Shown here one piece after another: positions 45,731 to 53,781 of a stretch of 64,000 nt of DNA. The position numbers and the translations under genes are program-made. The notes under the pieces are model-generated. The model did not search any database, had not been told where the DNA came from, and was given only the letters and a program-made list of their open reading frames with translations. Within the stretch, counting starts at the first letter, position 1; each line of letters begins with the position of its first letter. Origin of the DNA: Streptomyces sp. R28 (GTDB lineage Bacteria > Actinomycetota > Actinomycetes > Streptomycetales > Streptomycetaceae); NCBI RefSeq assembly GCF_041052385.1, contig NZ_CP163439.1, forward strand, positions 8,297,001 to 8,361,000. Reading direction: 5' to 3'.

Positions 45731-45742
45731 GAAAACGTTGTC
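45731..45742. promoter_or_regulatory. LacI-type operator before the mannoside importer
   Basis: GAAAACGTTGTC, one mismatch from the palindrome GACAACGTTGTC. It directly follows a possible promoter (TTGGCG, 18 bases, TTAAGA) and lies 61 bases before the importer's lipoprotein gene. Confidence 0.62.
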
Positions 45743-45802
45743 AGAGTTCGGAACCAGCCAACCCGCTCGTGCTCGTCCGTCCCAAGAACGGAGCTGACGC
45801 AC

Positions 45803-47113
45803 ATGAACCGCCGTACAGTCCTCGCCATGGTCACGGGTGCCCTGCTGCTTTCGGCGTGTACCGGCACCGGAGGAAGCTCGAAGGGCGCCGAAGCCAAGGC
45901 CGCCGACGACCCGTCGAAGGTGAGCGGCACCATCACGGTGCTCACCCATCGGACCGACCTCGTGCAGGACGGGACGATGAAGAAGTACGCCGCCGAGTTC
46001 AACAAGACGTATCCCAAGGTGAAGGTCGAGTTCGACGCCATCACCGACTACGAGGGCGAAGTCAAGATCCGTATGAACACGGAGAACTACGGTGACGTCC
46101 TCATGATCCCGGCCGTGATCGAGAAGAAGGACTACCCCAGGTTCTTCGCCTCGCTGGGCACTCAGGCCGAGCGGAGCAAGACGTACCGCTTCACCGACTA
46201 CACCACCGTGGACGGCAAGGTCTACGGCCAGAGCCCGCTGGGTGCCGTGCCCGGCTTCATCTACAACAAGAAGGTCTGGCAGGAGGCCGGGATCACCGAC
46301 TGGCCCACCACACCGGCCGAGTTCCTCGACGACCTGAAAGCGGTCAAGGCGAAGACCGACGCGATCCCGTACTACACCAACTTCAAGGACATGTGGCCGC
46401 TCACCCAGTGGACGCAGGTCAACGGCTCGGTCAGCTGCGACGACCAGGCCACCACCCGGCTCGCCGAGGGCGACCCGTGGGCGCAGGGCGCCGATGTGCG
46501 GACCGCGGACACGATGCTGTACGACATCGTGAAATCGGGACTCGTCGAGAAGGACCCGACGACCACCAACTGGGAGGCGTCCAAGCCGAAGTTGGCCAAG
46601 GGCGAGATCGCCACGATGTGGCTCGGCTCCTGGGCGGTCATCCAGATGCAGGGCGCGGCCAAGCAGGCCGGCGCCGATCCGGACGACATCGGGCTCATGC
46701 CCTTCCCCGCCCAGAAGGACGGGACGTTCTGCGCGGTGGCGCAGCCCGACTACAACCAGGCCGTCAACATCCACTCCGAGCACAAGGAGGCGGCCCGCGC
46801 CTGGCTCGACTGGTTCACCGACAAGTCCGGCTACGCGGCGGACAACCTCGCGCTGTCCCCGCTCAAGTCCGCCCCGCTGCCCGCGGTCATGAAGCCGTAC
46901 GAGGAGGCGGGGGTCAAGATCCTCGACCTCGACGACACCAAGGGCGCCGTGGTGAAGTCCATCGACAACCAGTCCGAGATCGGCATCTACAAGCCCGACT
47001 ACCGCCAGGACCTCGTCGACCTCGCCCGCAGCGCCACGAAGGGCAGCCTGGACGACTTCCTGAACGGCCTCGGCAAGAAGTGGACCGAGACCCAGAAGTC
47101 CCTGGGGTCCTGA
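45803..47113 (+). CDS. ABC substrate-binding lipoprotein (mannoside importer)
   Basis: CUT1 solute-binding lipoprotein of 436 aa; Sec signal with lipobox LSAC at about residue 19. The maltose-binding-protein-like body includes GSWAVIQM, a common sugar-binding segment. Substrate is inferred from the divergent GH2 beta-mannosidase/LacI unit and the shared operator: probably a beta-manno-oligosaccharide or N-glycan core fragment. The stop overlaps the permease start (TGATG). Confidence 0.9.
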   Translation: MNRRTVLAMVTGALLLSACTGTGGSSKGAEAKAADDPSKVSGTITVLTHRTDLVQDGTMKKYAAEFNKTYPKVKVEFDAITDYEGEVKIRMNTENYGDVLMIPAVIEKKDYPRFFASLGTQAERSKTYRFTDYTTVDGKVYGQSPLGAVPGFIYNKKVWQEAGITDWPTTPAEFLDDLKAVKAKTDAIPYYTNFKDMWPLTQWTQVNGSVSCDDQATTRLAEGDPWAQGADVRTADTMLYDIVKSGLVEKDPTTTNWEASKPKLAKGEIATMWLGSWAVIQMQGAAKQAGADPDDIGLMPFPAQKDGTFCAVAQPDYNQAVNIHSEHKEAARAWLDWFTDKSGYAADNLALSPLKSAPLPAVMKPYEEAGVKILDLDDTKGAVVKSIDNQSEIGIYKPDYRQDLVDLARSATKGSLDDFLNGLGKKWTETQKSLGS

Positions 47114-48066
47114 TGACGGACACGACGGAGAAGGCGGCCGTCAAGGCCACCGCGGGAGCGGCACCCACCGCCCCCGAACCGGCCCCCGCCCCGCGCACGG
47201 CACGCCTGTGGCGCGGGGCCACCCCCTGGCTCTTCCTGCTCGCCCCGCTGGCCCTGCTGATCGTCTTCACCTACGCGCCGATCGCCAACATGGTCGCGTA
47301 CAGCTTCACCGACTGGGACGGCGTCAGCCCCGAGCTGCACTACACGGGCACCGAGAACTACGCCGAACTCTTCACCCGCTCCGACCTGTTCGAGGTCTTC
47401 TGGGTCAGCGGGTACTACCTGGCCGCGTCCGTCTTCCAGATAGTCGCCGCCCTCTACTTCGCGACGATCCTGAGCTTCAACGTCCGCTTCCGGAACTTCT
47501 TCAAGGGCGTGCTGTTCTTCCCGTATCTGATCAACGGGGTCGCGATCGGCTTCGTCTTCCTCTACTTCTTCCAGGACGGCGGCACCCTGGACTCCGTCCT
47601 CGGTCTGTTCGGCGTGGAGACGGACCGTGCCTGGCTCGGCACACCGGAGTCGGCGAACACCTCCCTCGCCGCCGTCTCCATCTGGCGCTACCTGGGCCTG
47701 AACTTCGTCCTCTTCCTCGGCGCGATCCAGTCGATCCCCGGGGAGCTGTACGAGGCGGCCGAACTGGACGGCGCGAACCGCTGGCACCAGTTCCGCTACA
47801 TCATCGCGCCCGGCATCAAGCCGGTCCTGTCCCTCACCGTGATCCTCTCGATCTCGGGCTCCCTGTCGGTCTTCGAGATCCCGTACATCATGACCGGCGG
47901 CGCGACCGGCACCGAGACCTTCGTGATCCAGACCGTGAAGCTGGCCTTCCAGTTCAACAAGACGGGGCTCGCCTCGGCGGCCGCGGTCGTCCTGCTGCTG
48001 ATCGTCCTGGCGGTGACCTGGGTACAGCGGCGCCTCGTCCCCGACGACAAGGTGGACCTCGCATGA
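47113..48066 (+). CDS. ABC importer permease (mannoside importer)
   Basis: CUT1 MalF-type membrane subunit of 317 aa. A Pro/Ala-rich cytosolic tail of about 35 residues is followed by six transmembrane helices, the first WLFLLAPLALLIVFTYAPI. The EAA loop is EAAELDGANRWHQFRYIIAP. Coupled at both ends: its start overlaps the binding-protein stop, and its stop overlaps the second permease. Confidence 0.91.
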   Translation: MTDTTEKAAVKATAGAAPTAPEPAPAPRTARLWRGATPWLFLLAPLALLIVFTYAPIANMVAYSFTDWDGVSPELHYTGTENYAELFTRSDLFEVFWVSGYYLAASVFQIVAALYFATILSFNVRFRNFFKGVLFFPYLINGVAIGFVFLYFFQDGGTLDSVLGLFGVETDRAWLGTPESANTSLAAVSIWRYLGLNFVLFLGAIQSIPGELYEAAELDGANRWHQFRYIIAPGIKPVLSLTVILSISGSLSVFEIPYIMTGGATGTETFVIQTVKLAFQFNKTGLASAAAVVLLLIVLAVTWVQRRLVPDDKVDLA

Positions 48067-48893
48067 CCCGCCGCGCAGTGGCCCGCACGCTGATGTACCT
48101 GTCTCTGGTCGCCGCGACGGTGGTGGTCCTGCTCCCGTTGGCAGCCGTGGTGCTGACGTCCCTCAAGTCCGAGTCGGAAATGGCGGACGACAGCGGAGCC
48201 CTCGCCCTCCCCGACGACCTGCTGAACTTCCACAACTACGCGACGGCGTTCGAGGACGGCCGGATGCTCTCGGCCTTCGCCAACACGGCGATCATCCTGC
48301 TCTTCGCCATCGGCGGGACGGTCCTCATCGGCTCGATGACGGCGTACGCCATCGACCGCTTCACCTTCCGCTTCAAGAAGCTGGTGGTGGCCCTGTTCCT
48401 GGTCGCCGCCCTGGTCCCCGGCGTCACGACCCAGGTGGCGACCTTCCAGATCGTCAACAGCTTCGGCATGTTCGACAGCCTCTGGGCGCCGATCGCCCTC
48501 TACATGGGCACGGACATCGTCTCGATCTACATCTTCCTGCAGTTCGTCCGCTCCATCCCGACCTCACTGGACGAGGCGGCCCGCCTGGACGGCGCCAACG
48601 CCTTCACGATCTACCGCAAGATCATCTTCCCGCTGCTGAAACCGGCGATCGCGACGGTGGTGATCGTCAAGGGCATCACCACCTACAACGACTTCTACAT
48701 CCCGTTCCTGTACATGCCCTCAGAGGATCTTGGCGTGATCTCGACGTCCCTGTTCCGCTTCAAGGGCCCGTTCGGTGCCCACTGGGAAACGATCTCGGCG
48801 GGAGCGGTCCTGGTGATCCTGCCGACGCTGATCGTCTTCTTGCTGCTGCAGCGGTTCATCTACAACGGCTTCATGAAAGGCGCGACCAGGTGA
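48063..48893 (+). CDS. ABC importer permease (mannoside importer)
   Basis: CUT1 MalG-type membrane subunit of 276 aa with six transmembrane helices and the EAA loop DEAARLDGANAFTIYRKIIFP. Last gene of the importer operon; no ATPase gene follows. Downstream lies a diverged dispersed repeat and the GCAGACG array. Confidence 0.91.
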   Translation: MTRRAVARTLMYLSLVAATVVVLLPLAAVVLTSLKSESEMADDSGALALPDDLLNFHNYATAFEDGRMLSAFANTAIILLFAIGGTVLIGSMTAYAIDRFTFRFKKLVVALFLVAALVPGVTTQVATFQIVNSFGMFDSLWAPIALYMGTDIVSIYIFLQFVRSIPTSLDEAARLDGANAFTIYRKIIFPLLKPAIATVVIVKGITTYNDFYIPFLYMPSEDLGVISTSLFRFKGPFGAHWETISAGAVLVILPTLIVFLLLQRFIYNGFMKGATR

Positions 48894-48900
48894 GGTGCTT

Positions 48901-48957
48901 TTAGGGGCGCGGTTCGCGGGGAATCGCGCGATCAGTCACAACGAAGCCGCAGTCGCC
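48901..48957. repeat. Streptomyces dispersed intergenic repeat, diverged copy
   Basis: AGGGGCGCGG...GGGGAATCGCGCGATCAG, the reverse-complement form of the element at 30301, with several substitutions. It starts 7 bases after the permease stop and might aid termination. Confidence 0.45.
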
Positions 48958-49020
48958 GTAGGCGTACGGCTACCCGCTCGGGCCCGACTCGGTGTGGTGG
49001 GACAACCTGAGAGGCTCCAG

Positions 49021-49083
49021 GCAGACGGCAGACGGCAGACGGCAGACGGCAGACGGCAGACGGCAGACGGCAGACGGCAGACG
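49021..49083. repeat. Nine perfect tandem copies of a 7-bp unit
   Basis: The heptamer GCAGACG is repeated nine times without change over 63 bases. It lies in a gene-free gap between the importer operon and the VOC gene, ending 30 bases before the VOC stop. Being 7 bp long, the array runs through all three frames. Perfect copies suggest recent slippage, hence variation between strains. Confidence 0.97.
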
Positions 49084-49112
49084 GCTCCCCACCTCGCCGT
49101 CTCGCAGGATGC

Positions 49113-49538
49113 TCAGTCGAGACAGAACTCGTTGCCCTCGATGTCCTGCATCACGATGCACGAGTCGTAGTCGTCAGCCAGCAGCCGCACGCGTACCGCG
49201 CCGAGCGCGACCAGTCGTGTGCATTCGGCCTCAAGTGCGGCCAGGCGCTCCTCACCCACGAGCCCGGTGCCGACCCGCACGTCGAGATGCACCCGATTCT
49301 TGACGACCTTGCCTTCGGGAACGCGCTGAAAGAACAGGCGCGGGCCCGCACCTGAGGGATCAGTGCATGCCCACCACGAACCCTGATCCTCAGGCGGCCG
49401 CGAGCGATCGAAATCGTCCCAAGTGGCAAATCCCTTCGGCGGCGATACGACGTACCCGAGCACCTCGCACCAAAAGCGAGCGAGGCGCTCGGGTTCTGCG
49501 CAGTCGAAGGTGACTTGGAACTGTTTGATCGATGACAT
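49113..49538 (-). CDS. VOC-fold (glyoxalase-like) protein
   Basis: A 141-aa protein of the vicinal-oxygen-chelate superfamily, glyoxalase-like branch. The first beta-alpha-beta unit has VTFDCAEPERLARFWCEVLGY; the second contains RVHLDVRVG and ends IVMQDIEGNEFCLD, where His and Glu are typical metal ligands. Substrate unknown. Codon use is less G/C-biased at third positions than in the neighbours (AAA, TTT, GAT and TCA codons), and the gene sits next to a tandem repeat, which suggests acquisition from elsewhere. Confidence 0.85.
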   Translation of the reverse strand: MSSIKQFQVTFDCAEPERLARFWCEVLGYVVSPPKGFATWDDFDRSRPPEDQGSWWACTDPSGAGPRLFFQRVPEGKVVKNRVHLDVRVGTGLVGEERLAALEAECTRLVALGAVRVRLLADDYDSCIVMQDIEGNEFCLD

Positions 49539-49733
49539 CGGCGCACCATAGCAGGGGGTCTTTGCCGCTCATCTCCCGGTAGAAATCCGCATCTTGACGG
49601 GGGGGGAGAGAGAGAGGGCCCACGTCGATGCTGAGCCTGTCGAATCGGGTCCCGCACCTACGGAGAAGACTTCTCCCGAGTGAGGACCCGACCAACCACC
49701 CTCATGCCGGAGGTCAGTTACGGGACAGCCGCC

Positions 49734-51014
49734 CTAGGCGGACAAGGCAGCAACCAACACCGGCGTGACCTGCTCAACCTGCCACGCCCGAGCCCCGTAA
49801 CCAGCCAACGCCTCCGCAACCGACTCGGCATCGACAACCTTCGGCGGCTCCCAGCAAACCCGCCGCACGGTATCCGGCGTAATCAAGTTCTCCTGAGGCA
49901 TGTTGAGCTGCTCGGCCAGCGCCGACACCGCGGCCCGAGCCGCAGAAAGCCGAGCCGCGGCAACCGGATCCTTGTCGGCCCAAGCCCGCGGCGGCGGAGG
50001 CCCGGTCAAGGGCTGCCCAGGCGCCGGCAGCTGAGCGTCGTTCAAAGTCTTCGCCCGATCCACCGCGGCCTGCCACTGCTCCAGCTGCCGTCGCCCCATC
50101 CGCTGCCCGAATCCGCTCAGCGCGGCGAGGGCGTGCACGTTACCCGGCAGGGAGAGCGCGGCCTCGACGATGGCCGCGTCACCGAGCACCTTGCCCGGCG
50201 ACACATCCCGCCGCTGAGCGATACGGTCCCGCGTCTCCCACAGCTCCCGCACCACGGCCAGCTGCCGACGCCGCCGCACCTTGTGCATCCCGGACGTACG
50301 CCGCCACGGATCCTTGCGCGGCTCAGCCGGCGGCGCGGCCGCGATCGCGTCGAACTCCTGCAGCGCCCACTCCAGCTTCCCCTGCCGGTCCAGCTCCTTC
50401 TCCAGCGCGTCGCGCAGATCGACGAGGAGCTCGACGTCGAGCGTCGCGTACCGCAGCCACGGCTCGGGCAGTGGCCGGGTCGACCAGTCGACGGCCGAGT
50501 GTCCCTTCTCCAGCACGAACCCGAGCACGCCCTCGACCATCGCGCCGAGGCCGACCCGGGGGAACCCGGCGAGCCGCCCGGCCAGCTCGGTGTCGAACAG
50601 CCGACTCGGCACCATGCCTATTTCGCGCAGACAGGGCAGATCCTGGGTGGCCGCGTGCAGCACCCACTCGACGCCGGAGAGCGCCTCACCCAGCCCGGAC
50701 AAATCGGGGCAGGCCGTGGGGTCGATCAGCGCGGACCCCGCGCCCTCGCGGCGCAGCTGCACCAGATAGGCGCGCTGGCCGTAGCGGTAGCCGGACGCGC
50801 GTTCGGCGTCGACGGCCACGGGGCCGGAGCCCGCGGCGAAGGCGGCGATCGCCTCGGCGAGCGCGGCCTCGTCGGCGATCACGGGCGGAATGCCCTCGCG
50901 GGGCTCCAGCAAAGGGATCGGCGCCTCCGTAACAGAAGATCCGCCGTCGTCCGGAGGGGCGCCTCCGGTGGTTCGCAGTGAACTGTCTGCTGCGGTCTCT
51001 TGGGCGTCGGTCAC
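49734..51014 (-). CDS. rnd: Ribonuclease D family 3'-5' exonuclease
   Basis: 426-aa DEDD-type exonuclease for RNA 3'-end processing. Exo I Asp and Glu are in PVAVDAERASG, Exo II Asp in HAATQDLPCL, Exo III Tyr/Asp in RYATLDVELL. An HRDC nucleic-acid-binding domain follows (about residues 230-310), with a long C-terminal extension common in actinobacteria. The GTG at 51014 has no clear ribosome site in the preceding bases, so a leaderless or weak start is possible. Confidence 0.92.
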   Translation of the reverse strand: MTDAQETAADSSLRTTGGAPPDDGGSSVTEAPIPLLEPREGIPPVIADEAALAEAIAAFAAGSGPVAVDAERASGYRYGQRAYLVQLRREGAGSALIDPTACPDLSGLGEALSGVEWVLHAATQDLPCLREIGMVPSRLFDTELAGRLAGFPRVGLGAMVEGVLGFVLEKGHSAVDWSTRPLPEPWLRYATLDVELLVDLRDALEKELDRQGKLEWALQEFDAIAAAPPAEPRKDPWRRTSGMHKVRRRRQLAVVRELWETRDRIAQRRDVSPGKVLGDAAIVEAALSLPGNVHALAALSGFGQRMGRRQLEQWQAAVDRAKTLNDAQLPAPGQPLTGPPPPRAWADKDPVAAARLSAARAAVSALAEQLNMPQENLITPDTVRRVCWEPPKVVDAESVAEALAGYGARAWQVEQVTPVLVAALSA

Positions 51015-51447
51015 ATGTCAAGGGTATCTGTAAGGATGAGCGTCTGACCTGCGCGTTCTGGACACGTTGGCGCTGACCTGCGGAAACACGTCTCGTCGTT
51101 TCTCACGGCTCACCGGTGCTTCTCGGCCACGTGTGGCTTTGATGTGCCCTGCGGACAGCCGGAATCCTCCGAAAGCAGCCCATCACCACCCCGAAGAAGA
51201 TATGCAGGGGCCCTCGACATGCAGGGGCTCTCGACATGCAGGGGCTCTCGGCATGGGGGGCTTTCGACTCCACGTGACGCCCCGTGCCGCCGCGGGCCCG
51301 GCTTGCTGCTCAACGGCCTCAGCAGGCTCCGCATGGCACCTGCCGTCCGTTCGAGGACTCGCAGGCGGCATCCGTCCGCTCGACACCGCCCGCGACATGG
51401 ACGACGGGGGACCGGGGTCGGTCCGTGTCCCGGCGTCAGGCCCGCCT
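51015..51447. other. Gene-free stretch between rnd and the T7-like cluster
   Basis: 433 bases without a convincing gene. It contains the rnd promoter region near 51015-51060 and the 17-bp tandem repeat at 51202-51268. Short frames exist on both strands but lack ribosome sites and normal composition. Confidence 0.6.
51202..51268. repeat. Four tandem copies of a 17-bp unit
   Basis: Unit ATGCAGGGGCTCTCGAC. Copies at 51202-51218, 51219-51235 and 51236-51252 differ by one base each, and a fourth, degraded 16-base copy is at 51253-51268. No spacers, so not a CRISPR. Each copy carries ATG, but no frame is maintained. Confidence 0.93.
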
Positions 51448-51969
51448 CTAGCCCTCCGGGGTGGGGGTGGCCGGGCGGAGGGCGGAGATGAAGGCCTGGT
51501 AGTCCTCCAGGACGTCCTGGAGCTGGCTCGTCCTCGCCGTCAGCGCGATCTCGATCTCGGCGCGTTCACCGCGCCGCTGCTCGTTCTCCAGCACCAGGAT
51601 GAACTGGCTCTGCGCGAGCTCCATCGGCTGTCCGTTGACGGTGGCCTGGATGCGCAGGTTCTGCACGATGCCCGGGGCGTCGATGAGGCCCGGCGCCGGC
51701 GAGGTGCCCACCTCGGTGCGCTTGACGACGTCGACGGCGCCGACGTTCTGGCGCAGCCGCCGCACCGACTCCTCGGCGAGTCCGTGCAGGCTGGACGAGC
51801 CTTCGAGGGTGTGGCCGGTGACCGTGATGTTCGGCATGAAGCCCTGGCCCTTGGAGGCCATGTGCAGTGCGACGAAGGCGGCGTGCGGGGCGCCGACCTC
51901 GTCCGGGGGCGCGGACTGCCAGCCCTGCGGGAGCTCGATTTCGAGCGGCACCGGAAGTGTGCCCGGCAT
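51448..51969 (-). CDS. Mog1/PsbP-like (LpqN-related) protein next to T7-like genes
   Basis: A 173-aa protein with no signal peptide. It begins LEIELPQGWQ and has alternating strands and a central helix (HGLAEESVRRLRQNV), reminiscent of the Mog1/PsbP-like fold of actinobacterial LpqN/LpqT and DUF1795 proteins. In other actinobacteria such proteins are often encoded beside WXG100 and secreted type VII cargo, as here. A chaperone or adaptor role is conceivable (inference). Last gene of the three-gene cluster; starts 121 bases after the large WXG protein gene. Confidence 0.75.
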   Translation of the reverse strand: MPGTLPVPLEIELPQGWQSAPPDEVGAPHAAFVALHMASKGQGFMPNITVTGHTLEGSSSLHGLAEESVRRLRQNVGAVDVVKRTEVGTSPAPGLIDAPGIVQNLRIQATVNGQPMELAQSQFILVLENEQRRGERAEIEIALTARTSQLQDVLEDYQAFISALRPATPTPEG

Positions 51970-52090
51970 GGTGGATCAACTCCTTGCGGTACGGCTTCCG
52001 ACGGTACGGGAAGCGACGGGGAGAGGGGACGGGAGGGGGACGGGGAAGGGGCGGCGGCGGGGAGGCCCGGGCGGGGCCGCCCCGTGGCGG

Positions 52091-53287
52091 TCAGTCGAAC
52101 CAGTCCCCGATCGCATCGACCGCGTCGCCGGCCGCGTCGGTGACCTTGCCCGGGTCGATCTCGATCTGGCCACCGAGCTTGCCACCGACACCGAGGGCTA
52201 CGCCGACGTCGCCGCCGATGACGATCTTGCCGTCCTTCATGCCCGCGTCGAAGTGGGCCTCGGCACCGGCGCCGGCCCACGCCTCCGCCGTGCCACCGAC
52301 GCCGACACCGGCGACGGAGGCATGTCCCTCCGCGGTGGCCTTGGCACCGGCGAAGGCCTCGGCGCCGACGTGGACACCGTCCGTGCCGATGGAGCCCTTG
52401 ACGCCGGCCTCGGCGCCCACGTACGCCTCGCCCTTGCCGGAGGCCTCGAAATAACCGACCCCGTACTTGCCCTCGGCGGTGGCCTGGGCGAGGTAGGCCT
52501 TGCCGGATGCCTGTGCGGTGGCGTTCCCGTCCACGAGGCCCACACCGGCGGAGGCGTCGACACCGAGGAGGTTGACGCCGGCCTTGCCGGAGACCTCGCC
52601 GCCCGCGAACTCACCGCGGCCCTTGGCCTCGGCGCCCCAGACCTTGGCGTCGGCGGTGACGGACGGGCCGGCCACGGTGACGCCCGGACCCTTGCCCTCG
52701 CGCAGGGCCTCCCTCTCCTGCTGCGTCATGTTCTTGTGGTCGCCCCAGGTCCTGATGGTCCGTGGGTCGCGTGCCCGTTCCAGCTCGAAGAGTTGCTTGG
52801 ACGTCGCGCCTGTGTCGTCCTGCGCCGCTTCGGAGGCCCAGAAGAGCCAGTCGGGCGCGTTGTCGCCCTCGCCGCCCTGCGCCTTGAACTTCTTGGCCGC
52901 CGCGTCGCCCTCCGCCTCGACATGGGCGCGCGCCGACTCCAGCAGCTGCTCGCCGCCGCTCTCGTCGCCCCCGTCGTACAGCCGGATGGCCTCTTCCGCC
53001 TGCCCCTGGGCCCACTGGAGGGCCCTGGCGTAGTCCCGCAGCGCCCCGGCGGCCGCGCCCAGCGCGTCCGAGCCGCGGTACCACTTCTGCTTCTGGCCCG
53101 AGAAGTCCTCCCAGAAGGCATCGCTGGCCTGTCCGTGCCAGCTGGGAATACGGACGGAGCCGAGTTCGTCCCCGATGCCGTCGAGGGTCTTCGCATGACC
53201 GTCGAGCTTGTCCGCGTCGCCTGTGAGCTTCGACGGGTTTCCCGGGATGAGTGCGCGTGGGTCCCGAGTGGAGCCAAGTTGTGCCAT
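52091..53287 (-). CDS. WXG-domain, Gly/Ala-rich putative type VII-secreted protein
   Basis: 398-aa protein. Residues about 15-150 form a helical hairpin-like region with a WXG motif (SWHG at 49-52), the signature of ESX/type VII cargo. A short linker with RTWGDHKNMTQQERE follows. From about residue 200 to 370 the sequence is almost entirely short alternating stretches of Gly, Ala, Val, Glu and Lys (AEAKGRGEFAGGEVSGKAGV, VGAEAFAGAKATAEG), the pattern of a repetitive beta structure. No enzymatic toxin domain is seen. It may be a surface or structural protein or a toxin-like element. It lies 10 bases downstream of the WXG100-like gene. Confidence 0.85.
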   Translation of the reverse strand: MAQLGSTRDPRALIPGNPSKLTGDADKLDGHAKTLDGIGDELGSVRIPSWHGQASDAFWEDFSGQKQKWYRGSDALGAAAGALRDYARALQWAQGQAEEAIRLYDGGDESGGEQLLESARAHVEAEGDAAAKKFKAQGGEGDNAPDWLFWASEAAQDDTGATSKQLFELERARDPRTIRTWGDHKNMTQQEREALREGKGPGVTVAGPSVTADAKVWGAEAKGRGEFAGGEVSGKAGVNLLGVDASAGVGLVDGNATAQASGKAYLAQATAEGKYGVGYFEASGKGEAYVGAEAGVKGSIGTDGVHVGAEAFAGAKATAEGHASVAGVGVGGTAEAWAGAGAEAHFDAGMKDGKIVIGGDVGVALGVGGKLGGQIEIDPGKVTDAAGDAVDAIGDWFD

Positions 53288-53297
53288 TGCTTCCCCG

Positions 53298-53609
53298 TCA
53301 GTAGCTCGGGCCGGCGACCGCGGGCCCGGTGAAGTGGTTCTGGGACTCCTGCTCGGCGCGCTCGTAGGACGCGGCGTTCTCGTCCAGCTTGGCCGCCGAG
53401 TTCTCCCCGTCCTCCTTCATCGGGCTCTTGATGGCCTCCGTCCAGGTGGCCATCAGCTGGCCGAACTCCTTGGCCGCGTCGCCGTGGCCGAAGTCGCCGC
53501 CGGAGTCCCCGAGTTCGTCGAGCTTCACCTTGTCGCTCCGGCCCACGGAGTCCTTGATCTTCTTGGAAGCCGACCGCAGCTCGGACGGCTCGACATCGAA
53601 CTGGCCCAT
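53298..53609 (-). CDS. WXG100-like small protein
   Basis: A 103-aa helical protein beginning MGQFDVEPSELRSASKKI, with the size and helix-turn-helix layout of ESAT-6/WXG100 proteins but with no clear WXG tripeptide (the turn reads GDSGGDFGHGD). It probably pairs with the next gene product for type VII export; the two genes are 10 bases apart. No secretion machinery (EccC, EccD) is present in this window. Confidence 0.78.
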   Translation of the reverse strand: MGQFDVEPSELRSASKKIKDSVGRSDKVKLDELGDSGGDFGHGDAAKEFGQLMATWTEAIKSPMKEDGENSAAKLDENAASYERAEQESQNHFTGPAVAGPSY

Positions 53610-53781
53610 CCGCTCCCCCCTCTACGTCCAAGAGGGCGCGAACGCGCGTCCGCACCCTGATTGTTGAGAACGTAAAGAGGGTCTACCAAAGGCAAAGACG
53701 CGGCGACACCGGCCCCGGACCTCACATGATTCCTACCGGGAAGCTTCATAGCGCGACCGCATCCGGTGCCTCGGGACGGCC

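Noticed and set aside
49021..51268. Two tandem arrays considered as CRISPR
   Set aside because: Units are 7 and 17 bp and follow each other directly, with no unique spacers and no cas genes nearby.
51144..51491. Plus-strand frame spanning the 17-bp repeats
   Set aside because: Arg/Pro/Ser-rich without structure, no ribosome site, and it runs into the 3' end of a real gene on the other strand.
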